A stretch of 41,441 nt of DNA from Clostridia bacterium (GTDB lineage Bacteria > Bacillota > Clostridia > Oscillospirales > CAG-272): positions 199,476-240,916 of the forward strand of contig JAFUJB010000016.1 in NCBI GenBank assembly GCA_017473865.1, in the 5' to 3' direction. This document shows positions 25,005 to 34,395 of the stretch, piece by piece. The notes beneath the pieces are model-generated. The model was given only the letters and a program-made list of their open reading frames with translations, was not told the DNA's origin and searched no databases. Position numbers and translations under genes: made by a program. How positions within the stretch are numbered: the first letter of the stretch is position 1; every line of letters begins with the position of its first letter.

Positions 25005-25928
25005 ATGAAATGGACACAGATAAAGGTAAGCGGTAACATTAAATACAAGGATGATATCTGCGCTGTGATGACTATGGTCGATCAAGGGCTTATGATCGAG
25101 GACTACAGCGACGTTACCGACGGACTTAACGCTATGTACGGAGAACTGCTTGATGAAAGCATAATTAATGCCGACAAAGAAAAGGTAAGCGTCAGCGTTT
25201 TTATAAGTGAAGAAAAAAACTATGCCGAGGCTGTAACTTTTCTTCGCGACAGATTCTCTCTGCTCGGCATTGACGTTGTAACCGAGGTTATCGGCGTAGA
25301 CGAAGCTGACTGGGCAGATGCTTGGAAGCAGTATTATAAGCCCGTAAAATGCGGAAAAAATATTGTGATCGTACCCCTTTGGGAAAAATACGATGCGCAG
25401 CCTACGGATGTTATAATCAAGATGGATCCCGGTATGGCGTTCGGTACGGGAACACACGAAACTACGAGGCTTTGCCTTGCGATGATGGAAAAGCATATGA
25501 CAAAAGATATGACGGTACTCGATATGGGTACGGGAAGCGGAATACTTGCGATATATGCGGCAAAGCTGGGCGCAGAAAAAATTGATGCTTACGATATAGA
25601 CCCCGTTGCAGTAAAGGTTGCAAAAGATAACTTTGTGGAAAACGGCGTAGAAGACAAGATTTTCTGCGACGTATCCGACCTTATGCAGAATGCCGACAAA
25701 ACAAGAGAAAAATACGATTTCGTATGCGCGAATATTGTTGCCGATATAGTAATAAGACTGTCTGAATGTATGGGAGATTATGTAAAGCTCGGCGGACTTT
25801 GCGCCGTTTCAGGCATAATAGATACACAGGCAGAAAGGGTTAAAAAGGCTGTAAGCGAAAAAGGTTTTGTGCTAATTGACGAAGAAAAAGAGAACGATTG
25901 GTGTGCTTTTGTCTTTAAAAGAGCTTGA
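25005..25928 (+). CDS. prmA: ribosomal protein L11 methyltransferase
   Basis: PrmA methylates ribosomal protein L11 with S-adenosylmethionine. The product of 307 residues has an N-terminal L11-recognition domain and a C-terminal Rossmann methyltransferase. Landmarks are WADAWKQYYKP, the PrmA signature PGMAFGTGTHETTRLCL, motif I VLDMGTGSGILAIYAAKLGA, the acidic motif YDIDPVAVKVAKDN and NIVADIVI. The frame opens at 24987, but ATG 25005, ten bases after GAGAGG, gives the better start. It follows dnaJ as in many Firmicutes and is next to another translation-apparatus methyltransferase, rsmE. Confidence 0.93.
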   Translation: MKWTQIKVSGNIKYKDDICAVMTMVDQGLMIEDYSDVTDGLNAMYGELLDESIINADKEKVSVSVFISEEKNYAEAVTFLRDRFSLLGIDVVTEVIGVDEADWADAWKQYYKPVKCGKNIVIVPLWEKYDAQPTDVIIKMDPGMAFGTGTHETTRLCLAMMEKHMTKDMTVLDMGTGSGILAIYAAKLGAEKIDAYDIDPVAVKVAKDNFVENGVEDKIFCDVSDLMQNADKTREKYDFVCANIVADIVIRLSECMGDYVKLGGLCAVSGIIDTQAERVKKAVSEKGFVLIDEEKENDWCAFVFKRA

Positions 25929-26007
25929 TTTTTATTGTTTTGTGTAAAAAGGAATGTATTTTGCACAAAAAAGTATATAAATTTTTGTGAATTCTTTGAA
26001 AAATTAT

Positions 26008-26036
26008 TTGACAAAATGACCATAATGTTGTATAAT
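26008..26036 (+). promoter_or_regulatory. consensus promoter for rsmE and the cell-division operon
   Basis: TTGACA (26008-26013) and TATAAT (26031-26036) are separated by 17 bp, a perfect match to the housekeeping sigma consensus. Gene spacing downstream is tight enough for this promoter to contribute to transcription as far as lysS. Confidence 0.88.
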
Positions 26037-26085
26037 ATTTTGGAATTGGCTCTTGCAGACGGTCATTTACAGAGGGGAGAAAGTA

Positions 26086-26826
26086 ATGTCATACCCGAGA
26101 TTTTTCGTTGAAAATGAGATAATAGAGGGAAGCTCTGTTATTCTCGACGGCGAATCGGCTCACCACATATCAAAATCGCTCAGAATGAAGGTGGGCGAAA
26201 AAATAGTTGTGTGCGACAGGAAAAGAAACGAATACGAGTGTGTGATCGTGTCTTTTTCTTCCGAAAGCGTTGAGGCGAGAATTGAGGACGTAAGACGTTG
26301 TCTTTCAGAGCCCGAGTATAAGATTACTTTGTATCAGGCTTGTCCGAAATCGGACAAGATGGATACTATAGTACAAAAGGCGGTCGAACTCGGAGTCAAT
26401 GAAATAGTTGCTTTTTTGAGCGACAGATGTATTGCAAGATACGATGCGAAGGATTTTGAGAAGAAGTGTGCGCGATGGCAAAAGATTGCGCTCGAAGCGG
26501 CAAAGCAGAGCGGACGCGGATACGTTCCGAATGTCAGATGGCTTGCTGACTTGAAAAGCGTAATTGTTGAAGCAAAAGAAAACGGAGAACCGTTTATGTG
26601 TTATGAAGACGAAGAAAAAATAACGCTTAAACAGTTTTTGGTTGAGCGTAAGGATAAAAACTCATTTTCTTTCATAATCGGTTCGGAGGGCGGTTTTTCT
26701 TCGAAGGAAGCGGAAATATGCCGGGAGAACGGAGTATACACCGTGGGACTCGGACAGAGGATACTCAGAACCGAAACTGCATCGGGCTACGTGCTCTCGT
26801 GTTTTGCATACGAAAGAGAACTTTAA
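26086..26826 (+). CDS. rsmE: 16S rRNA m3U1498 methyltransferase
   Basis: RsmE methylates N3 of U1498 in 16S rRNA. The protein of 246 residues has an N-terminal PUA-like RNA-binding domain (PRFFVENE, HHISKSLRMKVGE) and a C-terminal SPOUT methyltransferase domain with the knot motifs IIGSEGGFSSKEAE and LGQRILRTETASGYVLS, which bind S-adenosylmethionine. The segment QACPKSDKMDTIVQKAVELG is also typical. The frame opens at 26053, but ATG 26086 follows GAGGGGAGAAAGTA and starts the conserved region. It has its own consensus promoter. Confidence 0.94.
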   Translation: MSYPRFFVENEIIEGSSVILDGESAHHISKSLRMKVGEKIVVCDRKRNEYECVIVSFSSESVEARIEDVRRCLSEPEYKITLYQACPKSDKMDTIVQKAVELGVNEIVAFLSDRCIARYDAKDFEKKCARWQKIALEAAKQSGRGYVPNVRWLADLKSVIVEAKENGEPFMCYEDEEKITLKQFLVERKDKNSFSFIIGSEGGFSSKEAEICRENGVYTVGLGQRILRTETASGYVLSCFAYEREL

Positions 26827-26892
26827 AAAACAAGCGATCAATAATGTACCCGTATAAAGAATATCGGGATATCGGAAGGAGCATTTTGGGAA

Positions 26893-27978
26893 ATGTCTAA
26901 CAGATTATTTCAGGGAATAATTCATCAGATGAAGGACGCCGTCGACAGAGTGATCGGCGTAGTTGACGAAAACGGAGTTGTTATTTCCTGCAGTGAGCTT
27001 GGAAGAATAGGCGAATCCAGAGTAAACGTAAAGGACGAGCTCGCTTATACTGCGGATACCGTTGCAAAAGACGGTTATACATATCGCCCCTTGGGAAGCG
27101 GTGCGAACGCGGAATATATTGTATTCGTTGAGGGTGAGGATAAAAAGGCTGAAAGTACGTCAATGATACTTTCAATCGCTTTGTCAAACATTAAAAGCCT
27201 GTATGACGAAAAATATGACAAGGGTTCGTTTTTGAAGAATATCATTCTTGATAACATTCTTCCCAGCGACATATATATGAAATCGAAGGAGCTTCATTTT
27301 GCGAATGACGTACAGCGTATCGCGTTTCTCATCAAGTTCCACAGCAAGAGCGATATTATGCCTTTCGATATCATTCAGAATATGTTCCCCGACAAGAACA
27401 AGGACTACGTTATCAGCGTAGGCGAAAGCGACGTTGTTCTTATCAGCGAGATCAAGGGTAACTGCGATATGCGCGAAATGGAAAAGATTGCGCGTCAGAT
27501 CGTAGATACTCTGAATACCGAGTTCTTCGTAAGGGTATCGATCGGTATCGGTACTGCCGTTACTAACATTAAGGACCTTGCGACTTCGTTTAAAGAGGCT
27601 CAGGTTGCCATTGAAGTAGGCAAAGTATTCGATACGGAAAAAAATATTGTAAGCTATGAAAACCTCGGTATAGGCAGACTTATCTATCAGTTGCCCACCA
27701 CGCTTTGCGAGATGTTTATGCAAGAGGTATTCAAAAAGGGCTCTCTTGAATCGCTCGATCACGAGACTCTTATGACCATACAGTCGTTCTTTGAAAATAA
27801 TCTTAACGTATCCGAGACGGCGAGAAAGCTTTTCGTACACAGAAATACTCTCGTATACCGTCTTGAAAAAATTCGCAAGCTTACGGGACTTGATCTTCGT
27901 GAGTTTGAACACGCGATCACCTTCAAGGTCGCATTGATGGTACAGAAGTACCTTACGTCGAAACCCACTAAATTTTAA
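26893..27978 (+). CDS. PucR/CdaR-type transcriptional regulator
   Basis: The 361-residue protein resembles the CdaR/PucR group of regulators. An N-terminal sensor segment (about 1-110; MKDAVDRVIGVVDENGVVISCSE, here as MKDAVDRV and IGVVDENGVV) is followed by a GGDEF-like central domain (about 130-270, with VRVSIGIGTAV and SFKEAQVAIEVG). The C-terminal helix-turn-helix (about 295-355) contains FFENNLNVSETARKLFVHRN and TLVYRLEKIRKLTG. CdaR-type proteins often control sugar-acid use, but here the neighbours are rsmE and ftsEX, so the ligand and targets are unknown. The start follows AAGGAG at a rather long 11-base spacing. Confidence 0.85.
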   Translation: MSNRLFQGIIHQMKDAVDRVIGVVDENGVVISCSELGRIGESRVNVKDELAYTADTVAKDGYTYRPLGSGANAEYIVFVEGEDKKAESTSMILSIALSNIKSLYDEKYDKGSFLKNIILDNILPSDIYMKSKELHFANDVQRIAFLIKFHSKSDIMPFDIIQNMFPDKNKDYVISVGESDVVLISEIKGNCDMREMEKIARQIVDTLNTEFFVRVSIGIGTAVTNIKDLATSFKEAQVAIEVGKVFDTEKNIVSYENLGIGRLIYQLPTTLCEMFMQEVFKKGSLESLDHETLMTIQSFFENNLNVSETARKLFVHRNTLVYRLEKIRKLTGLDLREFEHAITFKVALMVQKYLTSKPTKF

Positions 27979-27992
27979 AAAGGTACAGCTTG

Positions 27993-28032
27993 CCCGAAGC
28001 GTTATCGAGGGGAAAACGTATACGCTTTCGGG
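27993..28032 (+). other. intercistronic stem-loop before ftsE
   Basis: CCCGAAGCGT (27993-28002) pairs with ACGCTTTCGGG (28022-28032) with one bulged base. It lies between the PucR/CdaR-type gene and ftsE and has no T-run. It may tune transcript stability or read-through into ftsE. Confidence 0.5.
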
Positions 28033-28065
28033 ATTTCCGGTAAGTTTAAAAGAGGGGAATTGTTT

Positions 28066-28746
28066 ATGATAGAATTTGAAAACGTAACAAAGGTCTATCC
28101 CAACGGTACACTTGCGCTTGACGGGGTAGACTTGAAGATAAACGACGGCGAATTCGTATTCATCGTCGGCTCGTCGGGGGCGGGTAAATCAACTTTGATG
28201 AAGCTTTTGCTTCGCGAAGAAAAGGTAACCTCGGGTACTATAAAGGTCGATGAATTTGACCTTTCTTGTATGTCAAACTACAAAGTACCCTATTACAGAC
28301 GCCAACTCGGCGTAGTGTTTCAGGACTTCAGACTTTTCCAGAACAAGACGGTATTTGAAAATATTTCGTTCGTTATGCGCGCGATCGGCGAAACCAATTC
28401 GCGTATAAGAAAGCGCGTACCCGCCATTCTCAACATCGTAGGGCTTCAGGATAAGATGAAATGTTATCCGAGAGAGCTTTCGGGCGGTGAACAGCAGAGA
28501 GTAGCTCTTGCAAGAGCTTTAGCAAATAATCCCGGTATTATTATTGCGGACGAGCCTACGGGTAACCTTGACCCTGAGCTCAGCTTTGATATGATGAACC
28601 TTCTCCGTCGTATCAACAGAAGCAAGAATAAGACGGTCGTTGTTATTACCCACGAAAAAAACCTCGTTGACCACTTCCAAGAAAGAGTTATCCGACTTGA
28701 AGACGGAAAGATGGTTGAAGACAGAGTAGGGGGTATGTTCGAATGA
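28066..28746 (+). CDS. ftsE: cell-division ATP-binding protein FtsE
   Basis: FtsE is the cytoplasmic ATPase of the FtsEX complex, which activates peptidoglycan hydrolases at the division site. The 226-residue ABC protein has Walker A GSSGAGKST (35-43), the Q-loop in GVVFQDFRLF, signature LSGGEQQRVALARALANN, Walker B IIIADEPTGNLDPE and the switch histidine in VVITHEK. A TTG at 28060 would sit only two bases from the GAGGGG site, so ATG 28066 is preferred. The stop overlaps the ftsX start in an ATGA junction. Confidence 0.95.
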   Translation: MIEFENVTKVYPNGTLALDGVDLKINDGEFVFIVGSSGAGKSTLMKLLLREEKVTSGTIKVDEFDLSCMSNYKVPYYRRQLGVVFQDFRLFQNKTVFENISFVMRAIGETNSRIRKRVPAILNIVGLQDKMKCYPRELSGGEQQRVALARALANNPGIIIADEPTGNLDPELSFDMMNLLRRINRSKNKTVVVITHEKNLVDHFQERVIRLEDGKMVEDRVGGMFE

Positions 28747-29630
28747 GAAGATACAGTATAATGTATTTCATCAGCCAGAGTATCAAAGGACTTTGGCGTA
28801 ACGGCGTTATGACGTTAGCTTCGATCATCGTACTGATGTCCTGCCTTGTTATAATGGGTAGTTTTTCGCTAATCGTTATGAACCTTAACACAAACCTTGA
28901 CAGCCTTGGAGATATGAACGAGATCGTCGCTTTTATCGATCCCGAAAAATCGGCTGAAGAGGTTGACTCAATCAGAAAAGCCGTAGAAAAATACGACAAC
29001 ATAAAGAATTTGGAATTTATTTCACCCGAAGAAGCGCTGGAGCAGGAAAAGCAAAAATATGAGGGTGAATATTCATACTTTTTTGAAGGAATTACGAGTG
29101 ATATCTACCCGGCGACCCTTGTTATAACCTATCAGGATAACGCGAAGGTGGAAACGCTCAAATATGACCTTGAACATACCGAAGGCATTTACAAAGTAAC
29201 CTGCCACGCGGACATAGCTGAAACGCTCGAAACGGTCAAAACGGGTATCATATATATTTTCGTATGGTTCTTGGCAGTTCTTTTCGTTGTAAGTGTATTC
29301 GTAATTATAAACACCATTAAACTCGCGGTCTTCGGCAGAAGACAGGAAATAAGCGTAATGAGATACGTCGGGGCGACCAACTGGTTTATTATGCTGCCCT
29401 TTATTCTCGAAGGCGTTTGGATAGGTCTTTTGTCCTCAGGTATAGCGTATTTTATAGAGATGTCGATATACAAATTCATCGCAGGAGTAGTTGCTACCGA
29501 CTACCAGATGTTCACCTTGGTCCCTTTCGGCACGGTACAGCTTCCCATTCTGCTCTCGTTTATCGGAATAGGTGTTGTTACGGGTATAATCGGCAGTTCC
29601 ATCTCCCTCAGAAAGAATCTGAAGGCATAA
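28743..29630 (+). CDS. ftsX: cell-division membrane protein FtsX
   Basis: FtsX is the membrane partner of FtsE and passes the ATPase cycle to an extracellular hydrolase. The 295 residues show the expected topology: one helix near the N-terminus (about 20-45), a large extracellular loop (about 46-165), then three helices (about 170-195, 220-245 and 265-290). The segment between helices two and three holds the conserved RRQEISVMRYVGATNWFI motif that contacts FtsE. The ATGA overlap with ftsE implies coupled translation. The next gene encodes the probable hydrolase partner. Confidence 0.95.
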   Translation: MRRYSIMYFISQSIKGLWRNGVMTLASIIVLMSCLVIMGSFSLIVMNLNTNLDSLGDMNEIVAFIDPEKSAEEVDSIRKAVEKYDNIKNLEFISPEEALEQEKQKYEGEYSYFFEGITSDIYPATLVITYQDNAKVETLKYDLEHTEGIYKVTCHADIAETLETVKTGIIYIFVWFLAVLFVVSVFVIINTIKLAVFGRRQEISVMRYVGATNWFIMLPFILEGVWIGLLSSGIAYFIEMSIYKFIAGVVATDYQMFTLVPFGTVQLPILLSFIGIGVVTGIIGSSISLRKNLKA

Positions 29631-29662
29631 GTTAAAACACACAAAAATTAAGGAGAAAAAAT

Positions 29663-30898
29663 ATGACGAACAGACGAAGCGTATTGTTGAAGATAGTATC
29701 TTTCATAGTGGTCATTGCTTGTTGTGCAGGCATATTGTATTCACCGTTGAATGAAGTATATATAACTCGTGCGTCGGCGGCTACCGACTCCACACAAAAA
29801 GGCTATGAAGACAGAATTGCAGCCTTGCAAAAAGAACAAAAAGAATATGAAAAAAAGATGAAGGAAGCTCAGAAGGACGCATTGGCTTTCCTCAAAGAAA
29901 AAGAATATCTTGACAAGCAGATTGAAAATCTGAACGAACAGATTATTATATCAAACAATCTTATTGAAGAATACAGAGCGGCTATTGAAAACAAAGAGGC
30001 TGAGATCGTCAATAAGCAGAGCGAATATGATAAGAAATACGGACAATTCAAAGGAAGACTCCGCGTTTCGTACGAAGACGGCATTATGGGTTATCTCGTT
30101 ATGCTTTTTAAAGCAAAGAGTCTTTCGGATTTTTTGACAAGCTTTGAAAGAATGACGAATATGCTTGACTATGACAAGCGTACAATGAAGACTCTGAATG
30201 AAGAAAAAGCGGCTTTATCGAACCAAAAGACCGAGCTTGAAAACGTTAAGGCAAGTCAGCAGGCTGCTTATGACAGCTTGAAACAAACTGAATCCGAACT
30301 TCAGAAAAAGGCTGATGAGGCTGCAAACTTCTATCAGAAGGAAATTAAAAACGAGGCGGAATTCAAGAAAAAGCTCGCGGCTGCTCAGGCTGCAGAAAAG
30401 AAGGAAAACGAAGCGCTTGACAAATACCTTGAAGAACTTGCAAAGAAGAATAACGGCGTATATACAGGCGGAGCATTAAGCTGGCCCTTGCCGATGGAGC
30501 AGAATAAGATTACATCAAAATTCGGTAAGCGTACATACAAGATTTGGGGTAAATGGGTAACCGATACCCACAGGGGAATTGATATTTCCGTTCCCTCGGG
30601 AACTTCCGTTTATGCTTGTGCAGACGGCACGGTCGAAAAGGCACAGTGGTCGAACAGCTACGGCTACTACGTATTGATCAGCCACGGCTCAGGCTATACC
30701 ACACTCTATGCACATAACTCGTCTCTGAAAGTAAAAGTAGGACAGAAAGTCAAGAGGGGCGATTTGGTTGCAAAATCCGGTAGTACCGGCAACTCGTCGG
30801 GACCTCACCTGCATCTTGAAATTGCAATTGACGGTAAGCTTCAGGATCCGTTGGCAAACGGAATCCTCTCGCACCCCAAGCTTGTTTACTATTGTTAA
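29663..30898 (+). CDS. coiled-coil M23 peptidoglycan endopeptidase, FtsEX partner
   Basis: The 411-residue protein has a signal peptide (about 1-40, ending near RASAAT), a long coiled-coil region (about 45-265) rich in Lys, Glu and Gln, and a C-terminal LytM/M23 zinc peptidase domain. The metal ligands are intact: H303 and D307 in HRGID, and H384 in the HLHLE motif (H382, H384). Domain order matches EnvC and related FtsEX-controlled hydrolases, and it lies directly after ftsX. Unlike E. coli EnvC, whose LytM domain lacks the ligands and only activates amidases, this protein should itself cut peptidoglycan cross-bridges. Activation by FtsX through the coiled coil is inferred from position and architecture. 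Confidence 0.9.
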   Translation: MTNRRSVLLKIVSFIVVIACCAGILYSPLNEVYITRASAATDSTQKGYEDRIAALQKEQKEYEKKMKEAQKDALAFLKEKEYLDKQIENLNEQIIISNNLIEEYRAAIENKEAEIVNKQSEYDKKYGQFKGRLRVSYEDGIMGYLVMLFKAKSLSDFLTSFERMTNMLDYDKRTMKTLNEEKAALSNQKTELENVKASQQAAYDSLKQTESELQKKADEAANFYQKEIKNEAEFKKKLAAAQAAEKKENEALDKYLEELAKKNNGVYTGGALSWPLPMEQNKITSKFGKRTYKIWGKWVTDTHRGIDISVPSGTSVYACADGTVEKAQWSNSYGYYVLISHGSGYTTLYAHNSSLKVKVGQKVKRGDLVAKSGSTGNSSGPHLHLEIAIDGKLQDPLANGILSHPKLVYYC

Positions 30899-30923
30899 AA
30901 CAGCTATATAAAACGGAGAAAAA

Positions 30924-32135
30924 ATGTCAAAAAAGATAAGTTGGCCAATATTTCTGATTGTGTGCGCGCTTCTTGTGATAATCACTTTTCAGATGACGTT
31001 AATCTTTGTAACTCAAAACTACAGAGAGATAATCGCTGAGGAAAACGCGAACAACACGAAAGAAAATTGGGAAAGTAAGCTCGAATATATAAACGAGCTT
31101 ACACAGTTGTATTTCCTCAAAGAGATACCCAAAGAGGTGCTTGAGGAGGTACTGCCTGCGGCATATATCGCGGCTTTGGGCGATAAGTATACTTACTATA
31201 TGTCCAAGGATGAATACGAGGCTTTCAACTCGAATCTTAACGCGGATATGCAGGGTGTAGGCATAAATATCGTATATAACAGCGAGATGAATGCACTCGA
31301 TATTATAAGCGTTGTAAGCGGCTCGCCTGCTATGGAAGCGGGTGTCAAGTCGGGAGACCTTATTCACATTGTCGAAGGACAAAAAGTGGCGGAGATCGGA
31401 TATTACGAGGCTTTGAACGTAATGCTCGGAAAAGCGGGAACTGTCGCAAACTTTTCGGTTCTCAGACCGAGCGGCGAGAAATATGAAGAGATTGCTTTCT
31501 CGATTAAACGCGGATTTATCGTCGAAGAAACCGTAAGCGGCAAATTGCACGGCGAAAATATAGGCATCATCCGCATTGAAGAATTTGACAAGAAAACGCC
31601 CGAACAGTTCAAAAAAGCGATGGACAGTCTGATTTCTCAGGGGGCAGACAGGTTTGTGTTTGACGTAAGATACAACCCGGGAGGCGATCTTGATTCCATA
31701 GTGGCTATTCTCGATATGCTTCTGCCCGAAGGACCGGTTATCAGAATTATTGACCGATACGGTCGGGAGTCGGTTCTCGAATCGAAAGCAGGGTGTTATG
31801 ACTACCCGATGGCAGTTATAACAAACGGTAACACAGCAAGCGCCGCGGAGCTGTTTACGTCGGCGTTGCGCGATTATGAAAAAGCTGTTATTGTCGGTGA
31901 AAAAACCTATGGAAAGGGAACAATGCAGAGTGTTATTCCTTTGCCCGACGGTTCGGCTGTCTGTATGACCACACAGACGTATTGTCCGCCGAAATCCGAC
32001 AGCTATAACGGAATCGGAATCAAACCGGATATTGAAGTTTTTATTGACGAAGCTTATTCTAACGTCAGCATATTGAAACTGACTTTTGAACAAGATACAC
32101 AATTACAGGCCGCTGTTGCTGAATTGGCAAAGTAA
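30924..32135 (+). CDS. S41 family C-terminal processing peptidase
   Basis: This is a carboxyl-terminal processing protease (CtpA/Prc type), anchored by one N-terminal helix (about 8-28) with the domain outside the cell. A PDZ domain (about 105-190) contains MQGVGINIVY and VSGSPAMEAGVKSGDLI. The protease domain follows with the Ser-Lys dyad: S306 in TASAAELF and K331 in GEKTYGKGTMQ, 25 residues apart as in Prc. Such enzymes trim or degrade envelope proteins, often hydrolases. Its place right after the M23 hydrolase and ftsEX suggests it controls the turnover of the division hydrolase; this is inference. The start follows AACGGAGAAAAA. Confidence 0.93.
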   Translation: MSKKISWPIFLIVCALLVIITFQMTLIFVTQNYREIIAEENANNTKENWESKLEYINELTQLYFLKEIPKEVLEEVLPAAYIAALGDKYTYYMSKDEYEAFNSNLNADMQGVGINIVYNSEMNALDIISVVSGSPAMEAGVKSGDLIHIVEGQKVAEIGYYEALNVMLGKAGTVANFSVLRPSGEKYEEIAFSIKRGFIVEETVSGKLHGENIGIIRIEEFDKKTPEQFKKAMDSLISQGADRFVFDVRYNPGGDLDSIVAILDMLLPEGPVIRIIDRYGRESVLESKAGCYDYPMAVITNGNTASAAELFTSALRDYEKAVIVGEKTYGKGTMQSVIPLPDGSAVCMTTQTYCPPKSDSYNGIGIKPDIEVFIDEAYSNVSILKLTFEQDTQLQAAVAELAK

Positions 32136-32173
32136 GCGCGGTAAATGCAATTATTGAAAAGAGGTTTACTATA

Positions 32174-32650
32174 ATGAACAATCAGATTATTGTAACAAAC
32201 GAAGGTCTTAAGAAGCTTCAGGAAGAACTTACGTTCCTCAAGACTACAAAGCGTAAGGAAATTACGGAAGCGATCAAGCTTGCACTTTCTTTCGGTGACC
32301 TTTCGGAAAACAGTGAATACACGGAAGCAAAAGATGAGCAGGGTAAAGTTGAGTCAAGAATCGTTGAACTCGAAGAAATGCTCAAGAACGTAAAAGTAAT
32401 CAGCGACAGCGACGTTCATACGAACTCGGTAAACGTAGGTGCAAGCGTAAAATTGCTTGACGTAAAGAAAAACCGCGAAATTGAATACACTATCGTAGGC
32501 TCGACGGAAGCAGATGCAATGAACGGCAAGATCAGCGACCGTTCTCCCATCGGAAGTGCGATCATTGGTGCTGGTGTAGGCGACGTTGTAACCGTTACCG
32601 TTCCTGCAGGCGAGCTTGAATTCAAGATTCTCGATATTATGAAAAAATAA
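32174..32650 (+). CDS. greA: transcription elongation factor GreA
   Basis: GreA rescues backtracked RNA polymerase by stimulating cleavage of the transcript 3' end in the secondary channel. The 158 residues are the standard length. The N-terminal coiled coil carries the acidic tip in DLSENSEYTEAKDEQ (about residues 41-55), where D41 and E44 are the residues expected to hold the metal. The C-terminal FKBP-like domain includes SPIGSAIIGAGVGDVV. The start follows AAAGAGGTTTACTATA. greA next to lysS is common in Firmicutes. Confidence 0.96.
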   Translation: MNNQIIVTNEGLKKLQEELTFLKTTKRKEITEAIKLALSFGDLSENSEYTEAKDEQGKVESRIVELEEMLKNVKVISDSDVHTNSVNVGASVKLLDVKKNREIEYTIVGSTEADAMNGKISDRSPIGSAIIGAGVGDVVTVTVPAGELEFKILDIMKK

Positions 32651-32707
32651 GCTGAAAAAGCTTTCTCTCAAACTATTGGCTATATAAGAAAATACGGGTA
32701 AATAAAA

Positions 32708-34228
32708 ATGAGTGAAAATAACGTAAATACAAATGTTGAACAGAACGAACAGGAATATAACGAAGTAGTAAGAGTCAGAAGAGAAAAGCTTGCCGCGCTC
32801 AAAGAAGCAGGCAAAGACCCCTTCGTTCTTACAAAATATGACGTTGACGCATATTCCGAAAACGTAAGAGCAAATTTCGAAGAATTTGAAAACAAGACGG
32901 TATCCATTGCGGGCAGAATTCTCAGCCGCAGAATTATGGGTAAAGCGAGTTTTGTTAATATTCAGGACAGCGAAGGCAACATTCAGGCGTACATCCGCCG
33001 CGACGACGTTGACGAAGGTCTTGAAGAGGGCGAGTCTGTATACGCTGAATTCAAAAAATGGGATATCGGCGATATAATCGGTATCGAAGGCTTCGTTTTT
33101 AAGACGAAAACGGGCGAGATTTCGGTACACGCAAAGAAGATTAAGCTCCTTGCAAAATCGCTCCTTCCCCTTCCCGAAAAGTTCCACGGTTTGAAGGACA
33201 CAGACCTCAGATACAGACAGAGATACGTTGACCTTATCGTAAATCCCGAGGTTAGAGATACGTTCTACAAGCGTTCAATGATTCTTAAAGAGATCAGAAA
33301 CTACCTCGACTCCAAGGGCTTCCTTGAGGTTGACACACCTATCCTTGTTCCCCTTGAGATCGGTGCATCGGCAAGACCTTTCAAGACTCACCACAACACG
33401 CTTGATATGGATATGTATTTGCGTATTGAAACCGAGCTTTATCTCAAGAGACTTATCGTCGGCGGTATGCATAAGGTGTACGAAGTAGGCAGAATTTTCC
33501 GTAACGAAGGTATGGATACAAAGCATAACCCCGAATTTACTTCTATTGAGCTTTATCAGGCATTTACCGATTACTACGGTATGATGGACCTTGTTGAAGA
33601 GCTTTACAAGCTTCTTGCAGAAAAGATATGCGGCGGACTTGTAATCAACTATCAGGGTAACGAAATAGATATGGGCAAGTGGGAACGCTTGACTATGGTA
33701 GAAGCTGTAAAGAAATATGCAGGCGTTGACTACAACGACTGGAAGACGGACGAAGAAGCAAGAGAATGTGCAAAGAAGATGCACGTTAAGGTCGAAGATA
33801 ACGCGACCAAGGGTACTGTACTTATTGAATTCTTTGATGCATATGTTGAAGAAAAGCTTATCCAGCCTACGTTTATTTACGACTATCCCGTTGAAAACAG
33901 CCCTCTTGCAAAGAGAAAGCCTGAAAATCCTGCATTTACAGAGCGTTTTGAATATTTCATCAATGCGACAGAGTTTGGTAACGCGTTCAGCGAGCTTAAC
34001 GACCCCATTGACCAGAAAGAACGTTTTGAGAGACAGGTTGAAGCGAAGAGAGCGGCAGAACCCGAAACGGGCGCAGAAGTTGACTACGACTACGTTACGG
34101 CACTTGAGTACGGTATGCCACCCACGGGTGGTCTGGGCTTCGGTATAGACAGACTTGTAATGCTTCTTACAGATAGCGCGTCAATCAGAGACGTTTTGCT
34201 GTTTCCGACGATGAAACCGTTAGACTGA
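32708..34228 (+). CDS. lysS: lysyl-tRNA synthetase, class II
   Basis: LysS charges tRNA-Lys. The 506 residues are typical. An N-terminal OB-fold anticodon-binding domain (about 50-165) contains VSIAGRILSRRIMGKASFVN. The class II catalytic core has motif 1 (MILKEIRNYLDSKGFLEVDTP region, about 195-215), motif 2 (RIFRNEGMDTKHNPEFTSIE, about 260-280) and motif 3 (PPTGGLGFGIDRLVMLL, about 475-492). A Glu/Asn-rich N-terminal extension of about 20 residues precedes the core. It is the last gene of the long run from rsmE and is followed by a strong hairpin. Confidence 0.97.
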   Translation: MSENNVNTNVEQNEQEYNEVVRVRREKLAALKEAGKDPFVLTKYDVDAYSENVRANFEEFENKTVSIAGRILSRRIMGKASFVNIQDSEGNIQAYIRRDDVDEGLEEGESVYAEFKKWDIGDIIGIEGFVFKTKTGEISVHAKKIKLLAKSLLPLPEKFHGLKDTDLRYRQRYVDLIVNPEVRDTFYKRSMILKEIRNYLDSKGFLEVDTPILVPLEIGASARPFKTHHNTLDMDMYLRIETELYLKRLIVGGMHKVYEVGRIFRNEGMDTKHNPEFTSIELYQAFTDYYGMMDLVEELYKLLAEKICGGLVINYQGNEIDMGKWERLTMVEAVKKYAGVDYNDWKTDEEARECAKKMHVKVEDNATKGTVLIEFFDAYVEEKLIQPTFIYDYPVENSPLAKRKPENPAFTERFEYFINATEFGNAFSELNDPIDQKERFERQVEAKRAAEPETGAEVDYDYVTALEYGMPPTGGLGFGIDRLVMLLTDSASIRDVLLFPTMKPLD

Positions 34229-34236
34229 AAAGTTAC

Positions 34237-34275
34237 GATAACCCAAGATATCTGCTTATATCTTGGGTTATCTTT
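34237..34275 (+). terminator. terminator after lysS
   Basis: A perfect 15-bp stem GATAACCCAAGATAT/ATATCTTGGGTTATC with a CTGCTT loop (34237-34272) is followed by TTT. It marks the end of the long operon. Two copies of CTTAAACCAA follow at 34280 and 34292. Confidence 0.8.
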
Positions 34276-34279
34276 ATGT

Positions 34280-34301
34280 CTTAAACCAAAACTTAAACCA
34301 A
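34280..34301 (+). repeat. CTTAAACCAA direct repeat pair, left
   Basis: CTTAAACCAA occurs at 34280-34289 and 34292-34301. Another pair, CTTGAACCAA (35763-35772) and CTTAAACCAA (35785-35794), lies just beyond the 3' end of the AraC/GyrI-like gene pair, so the two pairs bracket that cassette. Confidence 0.6.
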
Positions 34302-34395
34302 TTCGTGCTAAAATATAAAGAAGTACAGATAGGTGATACAGTTTATGGATTTTTATCAAAAAAGCAATTATTATCAATCATTTTGCTTTTAATTG

